A stretch of 64,000 bases of DNA. Source: Trichobilharzia szidati (Eukaryota; Platyhelminthes; Trematoda; Strigeidida; Schistosomatidae). The notes beneath the pieces are model-generated. The model was not told the origin of the DNA and did not search any database. It saw only the letters and a program-made list of their open reading frames with translations. Shown here piece by piece: positions 11,365 to 22,310 of the stretch; positions within the stretch are counted from its first letter, which is position 1, and each line of letters opens with the position of its first letter. The stretch spans positions 100,763,256 through 100,827,255 of the forward strand of contig OX235271.1 in NCBI GenBank assembly GCA_944472155.2, in the 5' to 3' direction. The position numbers and the translations under genes were made by a program.

Positions 11365-12750
11365 ACTGATATGGAATCGTGCTCTTGTCGACGCCAAGTA
11401 AAATACTAATTCGCGTCATCCTGGTGAGAATAAAAGATGCACTGGGTACAGAACTTTGCCACCCAACGGGACAAGCTGGATTCAAGGAAGGCGAGTCATG
11501 TACTGATCAAATTGCTACTCTACTCATCGTCATCACAGAACAAAGCATAGAATGGCAGTAAAACCTCTGCCTAAACTTCGTCGACTTCGAAAAAGCCTTC
11601 ACCAGACAGCTTTGACCAAGAAGCAATTTGAAAACTGCTTCAACATTACGGCGTGCAGTGCCCAAATCTTTATCAACCTCATTCAACAGCTGGCTATATG
11701 ACAATGCCACGTGTCAGGTGGTCCACAACGGAAGACTCAACGAATCCTTCTGTTGAAGTGAATACAGGAATAGGCCGAGCTGGCTGCCTATTACCACCAA
11801 TGAAATTAGCGACTGTAGTAGACTGGATTTTGTGTGACTGTGTATAGGACTGAGAGACAGTAATACGCTGGACCGATAAGGAAACTCTAAGAGCTCAGGA
11901 TCTCGCAGATGATTTATGTATACTGTCACACAAACTCGAAGACCTGCAATCGAAAACCAGCAAACTGGTAGAAGAGGCAGGTAGTGAAGACAGGACTCCA
12001 CATGAAGTAAACACAGAGGAGACGGAGGTGGTGAGAATAACCAACCACCATCACCAGCAACAACAACAATCAGCACCAATCCCCATCATCGGGAGAGATT
12101 TGACAGAGTTTACTTCCTTTACTTATCTAGGAAGCACGGTCTCAACTACAGGTGGAACGGGTGAAGATGTCAAAGGCAGCCAGCATGGATCGGAAAGGCA
12201 AGAGACGCCTTCATAAATCTGAAACCAGTTTGGAAATCTTCTGCACTCAGCCAGAATAAGAAACACGATTCGGATTTTCAACGTAAACGTCAATTCACTT
12301 ATTCTATATGGGTCACAAACTTGGCGCATCACTAAAGGCATTTTTAAAGGCCAGTTGCAGACTTGTATCAACAGCTGCCTTCACTGGCTCCATACTGAAG
12401 ATCAAATGGCCGGCAGGCCAGAAATAATTAGCAACAAGAAACTATGGGAACAGACTAACCAAGAACTTATCGCTCAAATAATATGTAGGCGAAGATGGAG
12501 ATGAATTAGGCATATGCTGAGGAGGCCGCTGAATGACACCGCGCGCAATGCAGGCCATCGCTCGAGTGGAACCTGAATGGGGAATGACGAGTGGGTCGTC
12601 CAAGGGTGACATGGAGAAGATCGTGAGAGGAGGAGATGAAAGATTATGGGCAATATTGGGACTTGCGAAAGAGGCCCGCAGGGAATAGGACGAAGGAGAT
12701 ATGCTACTGAGGCCATATGTTCCACTCGGAACCCAAGGAAACAGTAGTAA
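11365..12750 (+). mobile_element. Degraded 5'-truncated RTE-clade retrotransposon
   Basis: Starts within the reverse transcriptase at the WRGIMLLSTPSK region and runs through QAGFKEGESCTDQIATL, the FIDFEKAF core, the LADD-like catalytic region and the TYLGSTVSTTGG segment to the RTE 3' end (GTTCCACTCGGAACCC). Frameshifts and stops are frequent and no frame exceeds about 120 codons. Compared with the copy at 61.25-64 kb it is much more diverged, so the insertion is old. Confidence 0.85.
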
Positions 12751-12880
12751 TACACATCTTTGGTCACAGTCTCAAATTTTCTTGTTGCCCAATTATCACT
12801 TCAGAAAAGAATTCCTAAACATAAAAGTGAACTGGAGTTAAGTTTATTTTACGATGAAGGTAGGAATGGCGTTTATGACT

Positions 12881-12886
12881 TTTATT
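12881..12886 (-). promoter_or_regulatory. Possible poly(A) signal AATAAA
   Basis: AATAAA on the minus strand, a few bases after the stop codon at 12892-12894. In AT-rich DNA this hexamer is common; its position next to the stop is the only support. Confidence 0.35.
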
Positions 12887-12891
12887 TTGCC

Positions 12892-13032
12892 TTAAGATTC
12901 TAATGCAGATGAGTTTTGTTTTGAACTGACATCACTAAGTTTTCGTTTGAGAAGAGTGATTTCTAATTTGTCATATTTAAAAACATCACTTTGTCTTAAG
13001 CAAATATTTATACTTAATAATTTTATCTCATT
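12892..13032 (-). CDS. Candidate terminal exon of MEG-like gene
   Basis: A strong minus-strand acceptor (ATGTAATATTTTTTCAG) opens a 46-codon frame in phase 0 that reads NEIKLLSINICLRQSDVF at its start, continues Lys/Leu/Ser-rich and ends SSALES at TAA. AATAAA follows within 10 nt. The peptide is hydrophilic and could form a short helix. The phase does not fit the signal-peptide exons (phase 1) unless a non-symmetric exon lies between them, so the gene model is incomplete. The frame also continues upstream of the acceptor without a stop for about 22 codons. Confidence 0.4.
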   Translation of the reverse strand, partial: NEIKLLSINICLRQSDVFKYDKLEITLLKRKLSDVSSKQNSSALES

Positions 13033-13161
13033 CTGAAAAAATATTACATCACTGGGACGAACATTTTGATTACAATAGTCTCGAATTACCATGAATCTCA
13101 ATGAAATATCATTTTTATATCATTAATAGACAGTTGTTAGAACAGTGAATGTTGCACTTAC

Positions 13162-13170
13162 AGTTTTCAA
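13162..13170 (-). CDS. Candidate 9-nt micro-exon
   Basis: Minus strand: a long pyrimidine tract with ATTTCTAAATAG, then TTGAAAACT, then GTAAGTGCAAC. It lies 130 bp upstream of the terminal exon at 12892-13032. Confidence 0.35.
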
Positions 13171-13799
13171 CTATTTAGAAATTCAGTAAATAATAATCAC
13201 TGTCACTCCTGATTTCTGAATAAATAAAACTTGAAATGCTTTGAATAGGTCTCATCTTACGACACTCCTAAACAATGAATAAGGTTTCATGCCTCGAAAA
13301 CCTGTCTCTTTCATCTTCTGTCTTTTAAGGTCACTCAATTTATGGAATCCCACAGTTGACGTGTTCATTTAATTATGTCTACTGAAAAAAATATATATGC
13401 ATGACCGTTTTACCAAAAAATAAAAATGATTAACCTTCCTACTGTTATGCATTCTCAGCATACGATGAGTGAATTTCAAGGCAGTAGTGACAACTGGGTT
13501 TACGGTTTCTGAATTAAAGGTCTCTATTTTTACGACTTAGAGAATTTTACTAGACCACAATGTTGTGTTAATCTACCATCAAAATAACTACCGATGTATT
13601 TCAGTTAAAGACATTAGATAGCATTCATTAGACTGAATCCGTCGACCTAACTGTCTCAATAAGGTGGTAGTATAATCTACTGAATCAGTGATGATTACTG
13701 GTAAATTTTGAAATTTAGGTTTCATTAAAAGGAACAAATTTCAGTCAATATCTGGTCAGCTGTCTTCAGGATTTCATAAATCAGTATACGAATTCTTAC

Positions 13800-13814
13800 C
13801 GTCTGGCGTCAATT
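13800..13814 (-). CDS. Candidate 15-nt micro-exon
   Basis: Minus strand: TTATTCCTCTGTATTTAG|AATTGACGCCAGACG|GTAAGAATTC. The acceptor tract is very good. Phase 0 would contain TGA; phases 1 and 2 are open. Confidence 0.38.
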
Positions 13815-14227
13815 CTAAATACAGAGGAATAATTAGACGAGATTGTGAACAGCTTTTACATTTGACGTGTTGAATGTCAGTAACATGAATATATCTGTAA
13901 GACTTGAGCACTTTGAAGGTATATAATTCCATATCAGTGTGTTTACTGGATGTCACTTGTCACAGTTAGTGTGATAATGAACAGTAAATTGTGTTATATA
14001 TATCCAATGTACGAATCCATATGGAATTAGCAATTACTTCACTAAAGTTATCTTCGACCCACACACTATTCGTGATCAAAAGCTTCAGTCTACTGAGTCT
14101 AATTAAATCTGATAAATATATTCAAATGTTAACAGAGATTATTTATCACCATGAGGAGTTTACGTTCATAAGTAAATATGAGGTTAGTTGGGCTCTTCAT
14201 ACATTTCATGAGTTTTTAAATATGGCT

Positions 14228-14498
14228 TTATTTCTTAATTTTATAGCTGACAGCTAATTTATTCATCTCATCAGATAATCTTTTTATATGTTTCTTTGCT
14301 TGAATATCAGAACAATTCATTTTGACTACGTTGAGATATTTTGCGTGAGAATAATTTCTGTAATCTTTTGAATATGTTGTGACAGTCGACGCTATTGTGA
14401 ATTCTCTACTTGTTGTCCAACAAAGTGTAAGTTCCATGAATTCCATTAATGTGTCGGATTTATATAGATAAGAGTTAGTGTTATTCATCTTCCGATAA
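14228..14498 (-). CDS. Candidate terminal exon, 89 codons, of MEG-like gene
   Basis: The minus-strand acceptor CTTCAATTTC...CCTAATCAG is close to 14499. In phase 2 the frame starts YRKMNNTNSYLYKSD, continues with FTIASTVTTYSKDYRN, and ends MNKLAVSYKIKK at TAA. The stop overlaps AATAAA (AAATAAAGCC), giving a compact end of transcript. The peptide is hydrophilic, rich in Tyr, Asn, Ser and Thr, with one N-glycosylation sequon (NNT), as expected for a secreted product. I recognise no known domain. Two 12-nt candidate exons lie just upstream at 14675 and 15173. It is the longest host-like minus-strand frame in this part of the window, but unique, so it could be a chance ORF. Confidence 0.4.
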
Positions 14499-14674
14499 CT
14501 GATTAGGAATTCTTCAATTTCACAAAGAATATGTCTATGACACTTTGAAATGTTGAATTTTCAGATGACATAATCAAAGGAAATATGAAAATGAGAGAAA
14601 GGAAGCTATGAAAATATCCTCTGAGATGAGCAAGTCAAATTTATATGAAATTCTGTAGTATTGACTACACTTAC

Positions 14675-14686
14675 CTTTCTTTTGGC
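14675..14686 (-). CDS. Candidate 12-nt micro-exon
   Basis: Minus strand: ATTTATGTGAACAG|GCCAAAAGAAAG|GTAAGTGTAG. In phase 0 it encodes AKRK. It is 177 bp upstream of the candidate terminal exon at 14228-14498. Confidence 0.38.
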
Positions 14687-15172
14687 CTGTTCACATAAAT
14701 GTTAATGAATATCAGGAAATGTTAACCACATGTTGAAATTCATCAACAAATCACATTCAACGAATTACAGTAGATAATGATTCCTTCCAGAATCATAAAG
14801 GGAATCTGAATTTATAATTGTATAACCTGAAGAGGAAGTTATATGGAACAGCTACTCATTGCAATCGTTCTTGTTCTTTGGCATGCTCCTAAAACACCGT
14901 GGTTTGTACATTTAAAAGGTTCTATAAAGTATGTGTTAGACAGCACTGCTTATTAATAATAACTCAAGGCTTAGTTCAAAATTTGTCTCATTGCATTTAT
15001 TCTAATAGACTATTTGTACATCAAGATGAGATTTATTGAATTTAACCTTTTCTTCCAACTATGAACTTGCATAATATTAAAAAATAACCGTGTATTCCTG
15101 ATTAAAAATAAAATGTGGAAATATTCGACCGGGAGCATTTGGTTTAATAAAGTTATATTGAAAAGGACTTAC

Positions 15173-15184
15173 ATTTATAGCTTG
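15173..15184 (-). CDS. Candidate 12-nt micro-exon
   Basis: Minus strand: AATAGTTGTTGTAG|CAAGCTATAAAT|GTAAGTCC. The donor is good. It lies in series with the site at 14675. Confidence 0.35.
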
Positions 15185-15427
15185 CTACAACAACTATTTG
15201 TGCACATTTAAGTTAGAAGTTGCATGCATTTGATTACTATTAAATAATCATTTTCTGATTATTGTAACATTTGGAATTCGTCTCTAAGATTGCGTTTAAA
15301 GAGTAAAATTGCTGAAAATCTTACATAAAACTTATCTATTTACTCATTCTATAATGGTATATAGTTTCTGCTTTACCATCTTTGCAGGCGTTGGTGAAAT
15401 GAATACAGGGAAATTAAAGTACTGTGT

Positions 15428-15801
15428 TTTTGATTGCACACTAGTCAGTAACTAGTGTAATGTGTCTAGTCCTATCTTCTCTGCGAGTTACCTAGCATGG
15501 TGGCCACATTGCAAGCTTGACTGATAGAATTCAGTCTGCAGCGAAGATAGGACTAGACACATTACACTAGTTACTGACTAGTGTGCAATCAAAAATATCC
15601 AATACAGTCCTACAGGAGGTCAATCGCGAGCCCGAATAGCTCAGTGGTAACGTCTCTAACTGCAGCACTGGGTGACGCAGGTTTGAATCTCAGAAGGGAC
15701 ATGAGTTCATTCAAGGTTGCAGATACGCCTTGCTGACTGGTGATTGCCAATAGCACGAAACCTAGGTCAGCAAGGCTTCCTGCCGATTGACTCCAACCAT
15801 C
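15428..15801 (+). mobile_element. Composite SINE with 58-bp terminal hairpin (family C)
   Basis: Bounded by an exact 13-bp direct repeat, TAAAGTACTGTGT (15415-15427 and 15802-15814). The left third is a near-perfect inverted repeat: arms 15427-15484 and 15538-15595 with one mismatch and a 53-nt loop. The right part is a tRNA-like unit (A box TAGCTCAGTGGT, B box GGTTTGAATC). After it comes a segment that can fold like a hammerhead: CTGGTGA, a short stem, GAAA, CCTAGGTC, and an outer stem GCCTTGCT/AGCAAGGC. The single pair of direct repeats says the hairpin and the SINE arrived together. Confidence 0.65.
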
Positions 15802-15814
15802 TAAAGTACTGTGT

Positions 15815-16628
15815 ATATTTCTATGTATTTATGCCTCTTTCATTCTAATTTATTGTATGCAAAGATTTATTTATAAATTCTTTAATTAAAGTCACTGAAG
15901 TGATATGAATTCAATACATGGATAGTCAATACTCACGATATCTATATTGACTCCCTTTCAATAAAACGTTTAGTAAAAATCAAAATTTCAACGGTTAGTG
16001 ATCACATACAGTAAATTATAAGTTATACACAACAGAAATTATTAACTGCATATTGCAATGGTGAATTAAATTTGTAAGAGGAAAATTATTCAATACACAA
16101 AGTCTATTGATATTTGAAGCATGTAAAATTGAAAGAATTATTTCCTAAGTAATATTTTTAGTGAGATACCTTCCACTCTGAAAACGTTTCCTGACAGTAT
16201 TATTTAATGGTTGCTCATAACTTCAAAATCTATTCGCCAAAAAAATAATAATAAATTTATAATTCTGGTCAGTGTTTTAAGTTATTTCGTTTTTTTATGA
16301 GCAGCAGAGATGGTCAAATATTTTGTATGTTGCACATATTACAAACGCGAATTATTTTCCAGTTGAAACAAGTCGAAAGATTTACTCATCTAAGATCGTA
16401 TAATCTAGCCATTGATCTGTGTGTAACAACATCGTAACAGTTTGTTTCCTACATCTTAGTCCTTTCTTGACTGTTAAAGTACTGCCATTATTAACGTTCG
16501 ATAATTTCTCAACACAAAATTTCTACTAAATAGTAAGAAATTTTAATGAATGAGAAAATTTCAGTTGCTTGATATAAATTTAGGATTTAGAAATTTCCCT
16601 GCTTAATTAAATTATTCCAATGTAGGGA
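15815..16628. other. No recognised feature
   Basis: AT-rich intergenic or intronic sequence. A GTGAGT-type minus-strand donor near 15940 has no in-frame acceptor partner. Confidence 0.4.
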
Positions 16629-16804
16629 GGATTTCATCATGAGCTGAAATCAGTTAGAGAACCACTGTAAAACCTAGGAGTACTGGACAGCTGTTTCGTC
16701 CTAGTTTGGGACTCTTCATCAGGGCGCACTCACCGGGGTTCGAACCCAGGACCTTCTGGTTACAAGGCGAGCTCGTAGACCATTGAGCCACTGGGACTCG
16801 ATCC
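16629..16804 (-). mobile_element. SM-alpha-like SINE, minus-strand copy of a head-to-head pair
   Basis: On the minus strand the head (GTGGCTCAATGG, then GGGTTCGAACCCC) is followed by CTGATGAAGAGTCCC, TAGGACGAAACAG and CTGTCCAGTACTCC. This is the best preserved copy of the family here, with the GUCC/GGAC stem and GAAAC intact. It abuts a second copy in opposite orientation. Confidence 0.75.
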
Positions 16805-16985
16805 AATGGTCCTTGAATTCCTTGGATTCAAACCCCGGTGGGTGCGTACTGATGAAGAGTCCCAAACTAGGACGAAACAGCTGTCCAGTACTCTCACTGG
16901 TTTTCCAGTGGTTCTCTAACTGATGTCAGCTCATGATGAAATCCTCCATGCAATCAAACAAAATCCCTACAAAACCAATACTTGA
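16805..16985 (+). mobile_element. SM-alpha-like SINE, plus-strand copy, 5'-truncated
   Basis: The A-box half is missing; the copy starts shortly before the B box (GGATTCAAACCCCGG). It carries the hammerhead-like segment (CTGATGAAGAG, GUCC/GGAC stem, GACGAAACAGCTGTCCAG) and the family tail. Together with the minus-strand copy it forms inverted arms of roughly 115 bp (about 16629-16745 and 16825-16955). Confidence 0.75.
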
Positions 16986-17403
16986 AAATTATTCGAATGT
17001 ATTGATCTGCACTCTCATCAGTTATAGTGTGCATATTCTAGCCTTCAAATTTTAATGTCATGTAGCTGTTTCTGAATTCTCTATTATTTCACCAGTACTA
17101 CATTCCACCAGACGTCACTACTATTTTTACATATTTCAATTGTATAAGTGGTATGCAAACCGTTTTACTATAGAAGTGACAAAGGAGAAACCTGGAAAAG
17201 ACGATTGTCGTTATTCTAATATTATCAGTGTTTCCAGTAAATGACTTTGCTTTTAAAATTTTATTACAAACACTGAATACTGTAATAGGCCAAAAAATCA
17301 GGCAAGTGATCAGACTACCAAGTGATACTACATTGCTCGAATTACAGAAAATATCCATCACATGCTGAAAGTTTATGCTTAAGTTAAACCCTTATATCTG
17401 TTC
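16986..17403. other. No recognised feature apart from an open minus-strand frame
   Basis: A minus-strand frame of 87 codons (17098-17361) is hydrophobic in places. It has no acceptor, no homologue in the window and no known domain, so I do not call it a gene. Confidence 0.35.
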
Positions 17404-17634
17404 ATTTTTTTTCCTTCACGTTCCCAGTGGAACATACGGCTTCAAGCAAGTGGCTTGGAGTTTCTGTAGCAGTGTTTATTTTACAGGATGGGGTTGCTAG
17501 CCTCATGCCCAACCTTTCCTCTTCACCAGCTTTAGTTCTGGCTTAGCGAGGTAAAGGAGTGCGTCGGCCGGGGATCGAACCCCGGACCATGTGCATGGTC
17601 GGCGAGCATCCTAACCGCTACACCACCGACGCAC
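17404..17634 (-). mobile_element. tRNA-derived SINE (family B), intact copy
   Basis: On the minus strand it starts GTCGGTGGTGTAGCGGTTAG (tRNA-like A box), then GGGTTCGATCCCCGG-like B box, a body with GAGGAAAGGTTGGGCATGAG, and the tail ending CTTGAAGCCGTATGTTCCAC. A 10-bp direct repeat, ATATCTGTTC, flanks it (17394-17403 and 17635-17644). The tail matches the 3' end of the RTE elements in this window, so the RTE enzyme is the likely mobiliser. Confidence 0.8.
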
Positions 17635-18348
17635 ATATCTGTTCTTTAAGCGCTGATAATGAGATTTTGTTGTCCAGGTTGTGATTAAACTTATGTCTAC
17701 CCGAAAATTCCTCGGAAGAACATGGGGATCGGTAAAAACTTGAATCAACAAATTCATCAGCTATATCAAAGCATTTGTTGCATTAACTTACAGTCATCTT
17801 ATAAATAGAAAAATATTCGAAAATGTAGTGATTACCAGAATCATAGTAAATCTTTATTTTACTGAGAGACATGTTGAATATAGTTTTCTTTTATGGATTA
17901 TCCACTGATCGAAATGTCAGTCAATAACTGTCTTCATGTGATAAACAGGCATATTCCAGAGTTATTAGATTCAGAGAGCAGCACTAAGGCATATACTCAG
18001 AACCTATGGGTATTTACGGAACCAAATAATGAAATGTCTGATTTTTTCATGTATTATTAAAAAACTCAATGTTTTCTTCACCACCTGTTACTCACCAGCT
18101 GTCAGGATGACATACGATGAAAAAGAAAAGTAAAAGAAAATGTTTCGGAAATTATATTGAACTAATTTCAAGTTATACTGAAATCGTTGACTATTTCTGA
18201 AAAAACACTTTAAAAGTTTAAACATGAACAAAATAATCACAAAAATGAGTTATCCCATACAAGGTAAACGTGATATACATTCACAACTGGTTTACATTAC
18301 CTTCCTTAAGGTGAAATTTCTCCATAAATTAACCAGTTCTTCAAACTT

Positions 18349-19186
18349 TATTGGCGAGATTACATAGATTTCATAAGGGATACTATTTCTCTGTCATCTT
18401 TTCACTGTAAGTATGGTCCACACAAGTGATGAAACCATTAGGATGATTCAAATTCATCGGGAACTCTGAAGATAATCTCTGGAAATTTCTTCACACCACT
18501 CTGAGCTAGTGGTCTACAACAACCTTGTCTGAAAGAAAATACTATGACAAAATGTGCCAAATATCCTTAAATAATGGTTTTCTACTAATAATCTATTTGA
18601 ACGCAATATAAAACCGGAGTCATTTTGAAAAAGACAACTTACGTAATGGTTTGTCTAAATAAATGTGTTGAAAATATAACATGAACTATTTTCATTTACA
18701 GAACCACAGGTAAGTTTCATCTCATCATTTGGCTGTTTTTCATACTACAAATCAAATTTACTATACCTGAGGAAACATGTTGATTCTATAGATTCAAATC
18801 TTGATAAAAGAAAGGCATGTAATACTGAAGCGATGATGAACACTCACATTTGTTATACAGGCGCATACACCTTGATATGATAACATATCTCATATCCTCC
18901 TTAGGTTAGACAAAATCAAAGACTAAATAAGTGATCAACAGTTGCTTTTAAGCATAAGTCCTCAAGTGAGGCTGAAAACGAATCGTACTCCTGTGATGTC
19001 AATTCTGGCGCTCGTTTACCGCATTATGAATGCAGCCTCGTGATTCATACTGAGTGATCGAAATCAGGTTGGGGGAGAGTGCAAACGCTATATGGATTTA
19101 GAGCATGTTATACTGAAGTGATAATCAACACTCACATTTGTTATACAGGCGCATACATCTTGACATGATAACACATCTCATATAAT
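18349..19186 (-). repeat. Tandem-unit segment R, copy R0
   Basis: Homologous to 22311-23026 and 29481-30045 plus the start of 32221-33019 (landmark AGATTTCATAAGRGATACTA). It contains the 12-nt micro-exon site. At the right end an internal duplicate of about 83 bp (19098-19180 copies 18828-18890 and its flank) leads directly into truncated RTE sequence at 19187. Confidence 0.75.
18643..18654 (-). CDS. 12-nt micro-exon, paralogue in R0
   Basis: Minus strand: CATTTATTTAG|ACAAACCATTAC|GTAAGTTGTC. The sites at 22569-22580 and 29774-29785 have the same flanks but exons GCGATCCATCAC and CCAATCCATTAC. Exact length and splice signals are kept in all three copies while the exon varies at up to 6 of 12 positions. 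In phase 0 it encodes TNHY, against AIHH and PIHY. Confidence 0.55.
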
Positions 19187-20285
19187 AATTCGGAAACTGC
19201 TTCCACACTATGGAGTACAGTTTTTATTAACTTCATTCAACAGCTATATGACAATGCCATATGTCAGGTGATCTACAACGGGAAACTCAGTAACGCGTTC
19301 GAAGTGAATACAGGAATAATTCAAGGCTGCCTATTATCACCAATGATATTCCTATTTGTAGTGGATTGGATTGTGCGTCACACTGTGTGGAATGAGAAAA
19401 CAGGAATGCGCTGGACCACCGATAAGAACACAATAGAAGATCTGGATTTCGTATGTGGATGATTTATGTTTAATGTCACAGAAACCCGAAGACTTGCAGG
19501 CGAAAAGCAACAAACTGGCTGAAAAGGCGAGGCAGACAGCGAAGACAGGACTGCAGGTGAACGGAGGTAAGACGGAGGTGATGAAGATAACTAACCGACA
19601 ACATCAATCAGCATCAACAGGAGAAATTTGAGAGAGATCAATTCCTCTACTTATCTGGCTAGAAAGCTTCGTTTCCACCACAGGCGGAACGGATGAGAAT
19701 GCCAAGACCAGAATCGGAAAGCTGAGGCAGACCTTCATCAATCTAAAATCACTCTGAAAATATACACAGCACGAAGGACAAGATAAATATTTTCAACACA
19801 ATTGCCAAGTCTGTCTTTCTATAGAAAGACAGATGGGAGTCAGAAACGTGGCCTAGGAATCATGAAAAGCATTTCTAACAGCTGGTTGTAGACTTTCATC
19901 AACAGTTGATTTCACTGGCTCCATATTTAAGATCAAACAGTCAGAAAGAACTGGCGACAAAAAACTATGGGAACAAACCAACCAAGTGCCGATTGCTCAA
20001 CAAATATGTAGGATAAAATGGAGATGGATGGAATGGGCATACGTTGAGGAGGCCATCGAATGACAACGCCAGCAATGCAGGCCATAGCTCGAGTGGAATC
20101 CGAATGGGAAGCGACGAGTGGGTCGTCGGTTCGAGGGTGACATGAAGGAGATCGTGCGAGGAGGATATAAGAAATTATAGGCAATCGTGGACTCAGCTGA
20201 AGAGGACAGCAGAAAGTAGAAGAAAGTGGAGACATGTTGCTGAAGCTCTGTGTTCCACTGGGAACCCAAGGTAATAATAATAATA
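19187..20285 (+). mobile_element. RTE retrotransposon 3' part, tandem-unit copy 1
   Basis: Starts abruptly in the RT (FINFIQQLYDNAICQVIYNGKL region) and contains GIIQGCLLSPMIF, a frameshifted catalytic DD region near 19455, and the C-terminal domain. It ends at GTTCCACTGGGAACCCAAGG followed by an (AAT)n tail, the usual RTE 3' end. It is about 96 percent identical by eye to 25978-27075, and its downstream flank is also shared, so it was copied as part of a larger segment rather than inserted independently. Confidence 0.85.
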
Positions 20286-20369
20286 GTGATAATAATAATC
20301 TCTATTATATCTATAATATCAACATATGGTTTAACAGACTCAATAATTTGTTTATAATTTGTTACTTAC

Positions 20370-20372
20370 CCT
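20370..20372 (-). CDS. Possible 3-nt micro-exon or overlapping splice sites, X1
   Basis: Minus strand: a long pyrimidine-rich tract ending CTGCACTTCGACAG, then AGG, then GTAAGTAAC. X2 has the same at 27160-27162. The acceptor and donor are both strong, but a 3-nt exon is below the described minimum. The pair may instead be a decoy or a recursive splice site. Confidence 0.2.
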
Positions 20373-21980
20373 CTGTCGAAGTGCAGTATGGTGGAAGTGA
20401 AATGAGAATAATTACATGAAAAATCTTTTCACATGATTAAATCACAGTCAATTTCTTAACATACATTTTCCAAGTAGAAACGTGAACTTAACAGTCACAT
20501 AAATATGCTGTCAGCATCATGTATTATTCGTCATGTATATATATGTTTATATAAAACTGAAGTTTATTAGTATAAAACCACTTTAAGTAATCTCTGTCTT
20601 TAGAAAATCAAAACATGTTTCCTTTTCCAAATGTTTCTCTGAGTGAGCCTGGAAATTCGCGACATCAATGGTCTAGATGCTTATAAAGTTTCACTCCTTT
20701 AATATGGTGACATTTTCTAGATATAGTCGACCATTGTGCACATTCAGATCGTAAGAATGATGGTTTCACTCACTTCTGTTTGTCACAAGTAGATCTATGT
20801 GTCTGAGTAACTGACGATTATCAGAATATTTCACTTAAGGAAGTGATCATGAGAAATTCATTCTCAAATTGGCGTCAAAGCCAGCAGCCGAAATTTTACT
20901 CTAAAGAGCAAAATTTGGGAATTAATGTAGACTACAATTTTAAGACTGCATATATCACTTCATATGGCAGATACTACCGTCCTGCTGATTAATTGCGAAC
21001 TATCTTCCGAGCACAATATGTTGCTTATAGTCATCATCTAGGCGTCCACGTAAACAAATTCAGAAAATTATGTGGATACCTTCATACGATCATGAGAAAT
21101 CAATTATTCACAAAAGCTTATCCGTGTAACATGAATGAATGCCATTTCATTGAATATTCTAGCACACATATAAAAGGAAATTCCATCTACTGAATAGTCA
21201 ATGAATTTCAAAGGTCGTTTCATGTTTAACACGTCTGCAAATTGAATTCTTTTCGTCTTTCTTCGCCATTAGTCTCTGTAGCAGAGTATTTTTAAAATCT
21301 AAATCTAAACTTAAATCAATTAATCTTTCATAGAAAGTTTCTTAGTTAATTTGACTTGAAGTTTCTGAGAGGGAATCAAATATATATATCAACAAGATAG
21401 AAAAAGAAGAGCTCCATTTATATCATACAAAAATCTGCTTACTTTTAAATAATTGTTTTATTTTGTCCAGCCAACCCTCTTTATAGGATAAATCAATGAA
21501 AACTGCAACATTACCGTGTGTACATATGGAAAAATGACACAATATAAATCTACACATGTAGGTCTAGCCAGAGGGATGATGTGTGAATAAATACCAGTAG
21601 ATTTGAATCAACACGAAACTGCATTTGAAACATTTAAATTGTTTGTAGCAGGTTTAAAAGGATGATAATCCTTGATGCTTCATTATAGACGGTCTTGTTC
21701 AGGACCTGGTGATATTATCATTCAGACCAACGCTCTTGTGAATCAGTTGCTGACATAAAAACATTCTAAGCTAAATGCGATATGCATTTAACATGGAGGT
21801 TATTTGAGACAAAATTCCAAGATTTACCTACATAGAAAGTGACTGACTTCAAATCTGTTCACTTTTTGAAGTTATTAAGACTGTGATTTGCACTTTCTTT
21901 TCTATGATATGTTCTCCTAGTTATAGTCCAGTTATATGACACATACTAGATATAGGCTTATTTAATGTAATTTATCGTAG

Positions 21981-22047
21981 CAGCTTCGTTCTCATTAATT
22001 AGGAGTGAAATCCAGAAGAGCAGCACTACTCGTTTGTAGATGTTCAT
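21981..22047 (-). pseudogene. Signal-peptide first exon of MEG-like gene, X1 copy, donor lost
   Basis: The minus-strand ATG (22045-22047) opens MNIYKRVVLLFWISLLINEN followed by EAA: a positively charged start, a hydrophobic core and small residues, a typical secretory signal. The length to the exon end (67 nt, phase 1) equals that of 34469-34535. There the exon is followed by GTATGT; here the same place reads CTACGA, so the donor is gone and read-through meets a stop after a few codons. No TATA box is present upstream. It is probably a decayed paralogue. Confidence 0.6.
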
Positions 22048-22310
22048 TATGAATAAAATGAAATTAAAAGTTAACTCAAATAGGACATTCAGAATAACTG
22101 AGAAAGGAAACGATTAGAACGAGAACTCTATGAAAATAGCAACTGGGGGTAATTCGAAGTACAGCATATCGCAGCACTTCACTTAAAACCAAATAAAGCT
22201 TTCGATGTCAAGAAAGATTATTATGCAGATAAAGGACTGTGTATACTGCGGATCTAAAATCGGATGTCGTACTCTGTTGGCGAGTGTCCTACTACTGCAC
22301 CATTTATCCT

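Larger units (their letters stand above)
20286..22310 (-). repeat. Tandem-unit segment X, copy X1
   Basis: Collinear with 27076-29480. Identity is very high next to the RTE tail and drops to about 90 percent further on. Relative to X2 it lacks about 180 bp at two places. It includes a signal-peptide exon homologue (21981-22047) and a possible 3-nt exon site (20370-20372). Confidence 0.75.

Noticed and set aside
13255..13275. Minus-strand TTTAG|GAGTGTC|GTAAGATG
   Set aside because: Good splice signals but a 7-nt exon that breaks the frame, and no paralogue. It could, however, be the non-symmetric exon needed to change phase.
15638..15710. tRNA gene
   Set aside because: A and B boxes are present but the cloverleaf cannot be closed and the sequence continues as a SINE. 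The same holds for the heads at 945, 16800, 17600, 38730 and 41020.
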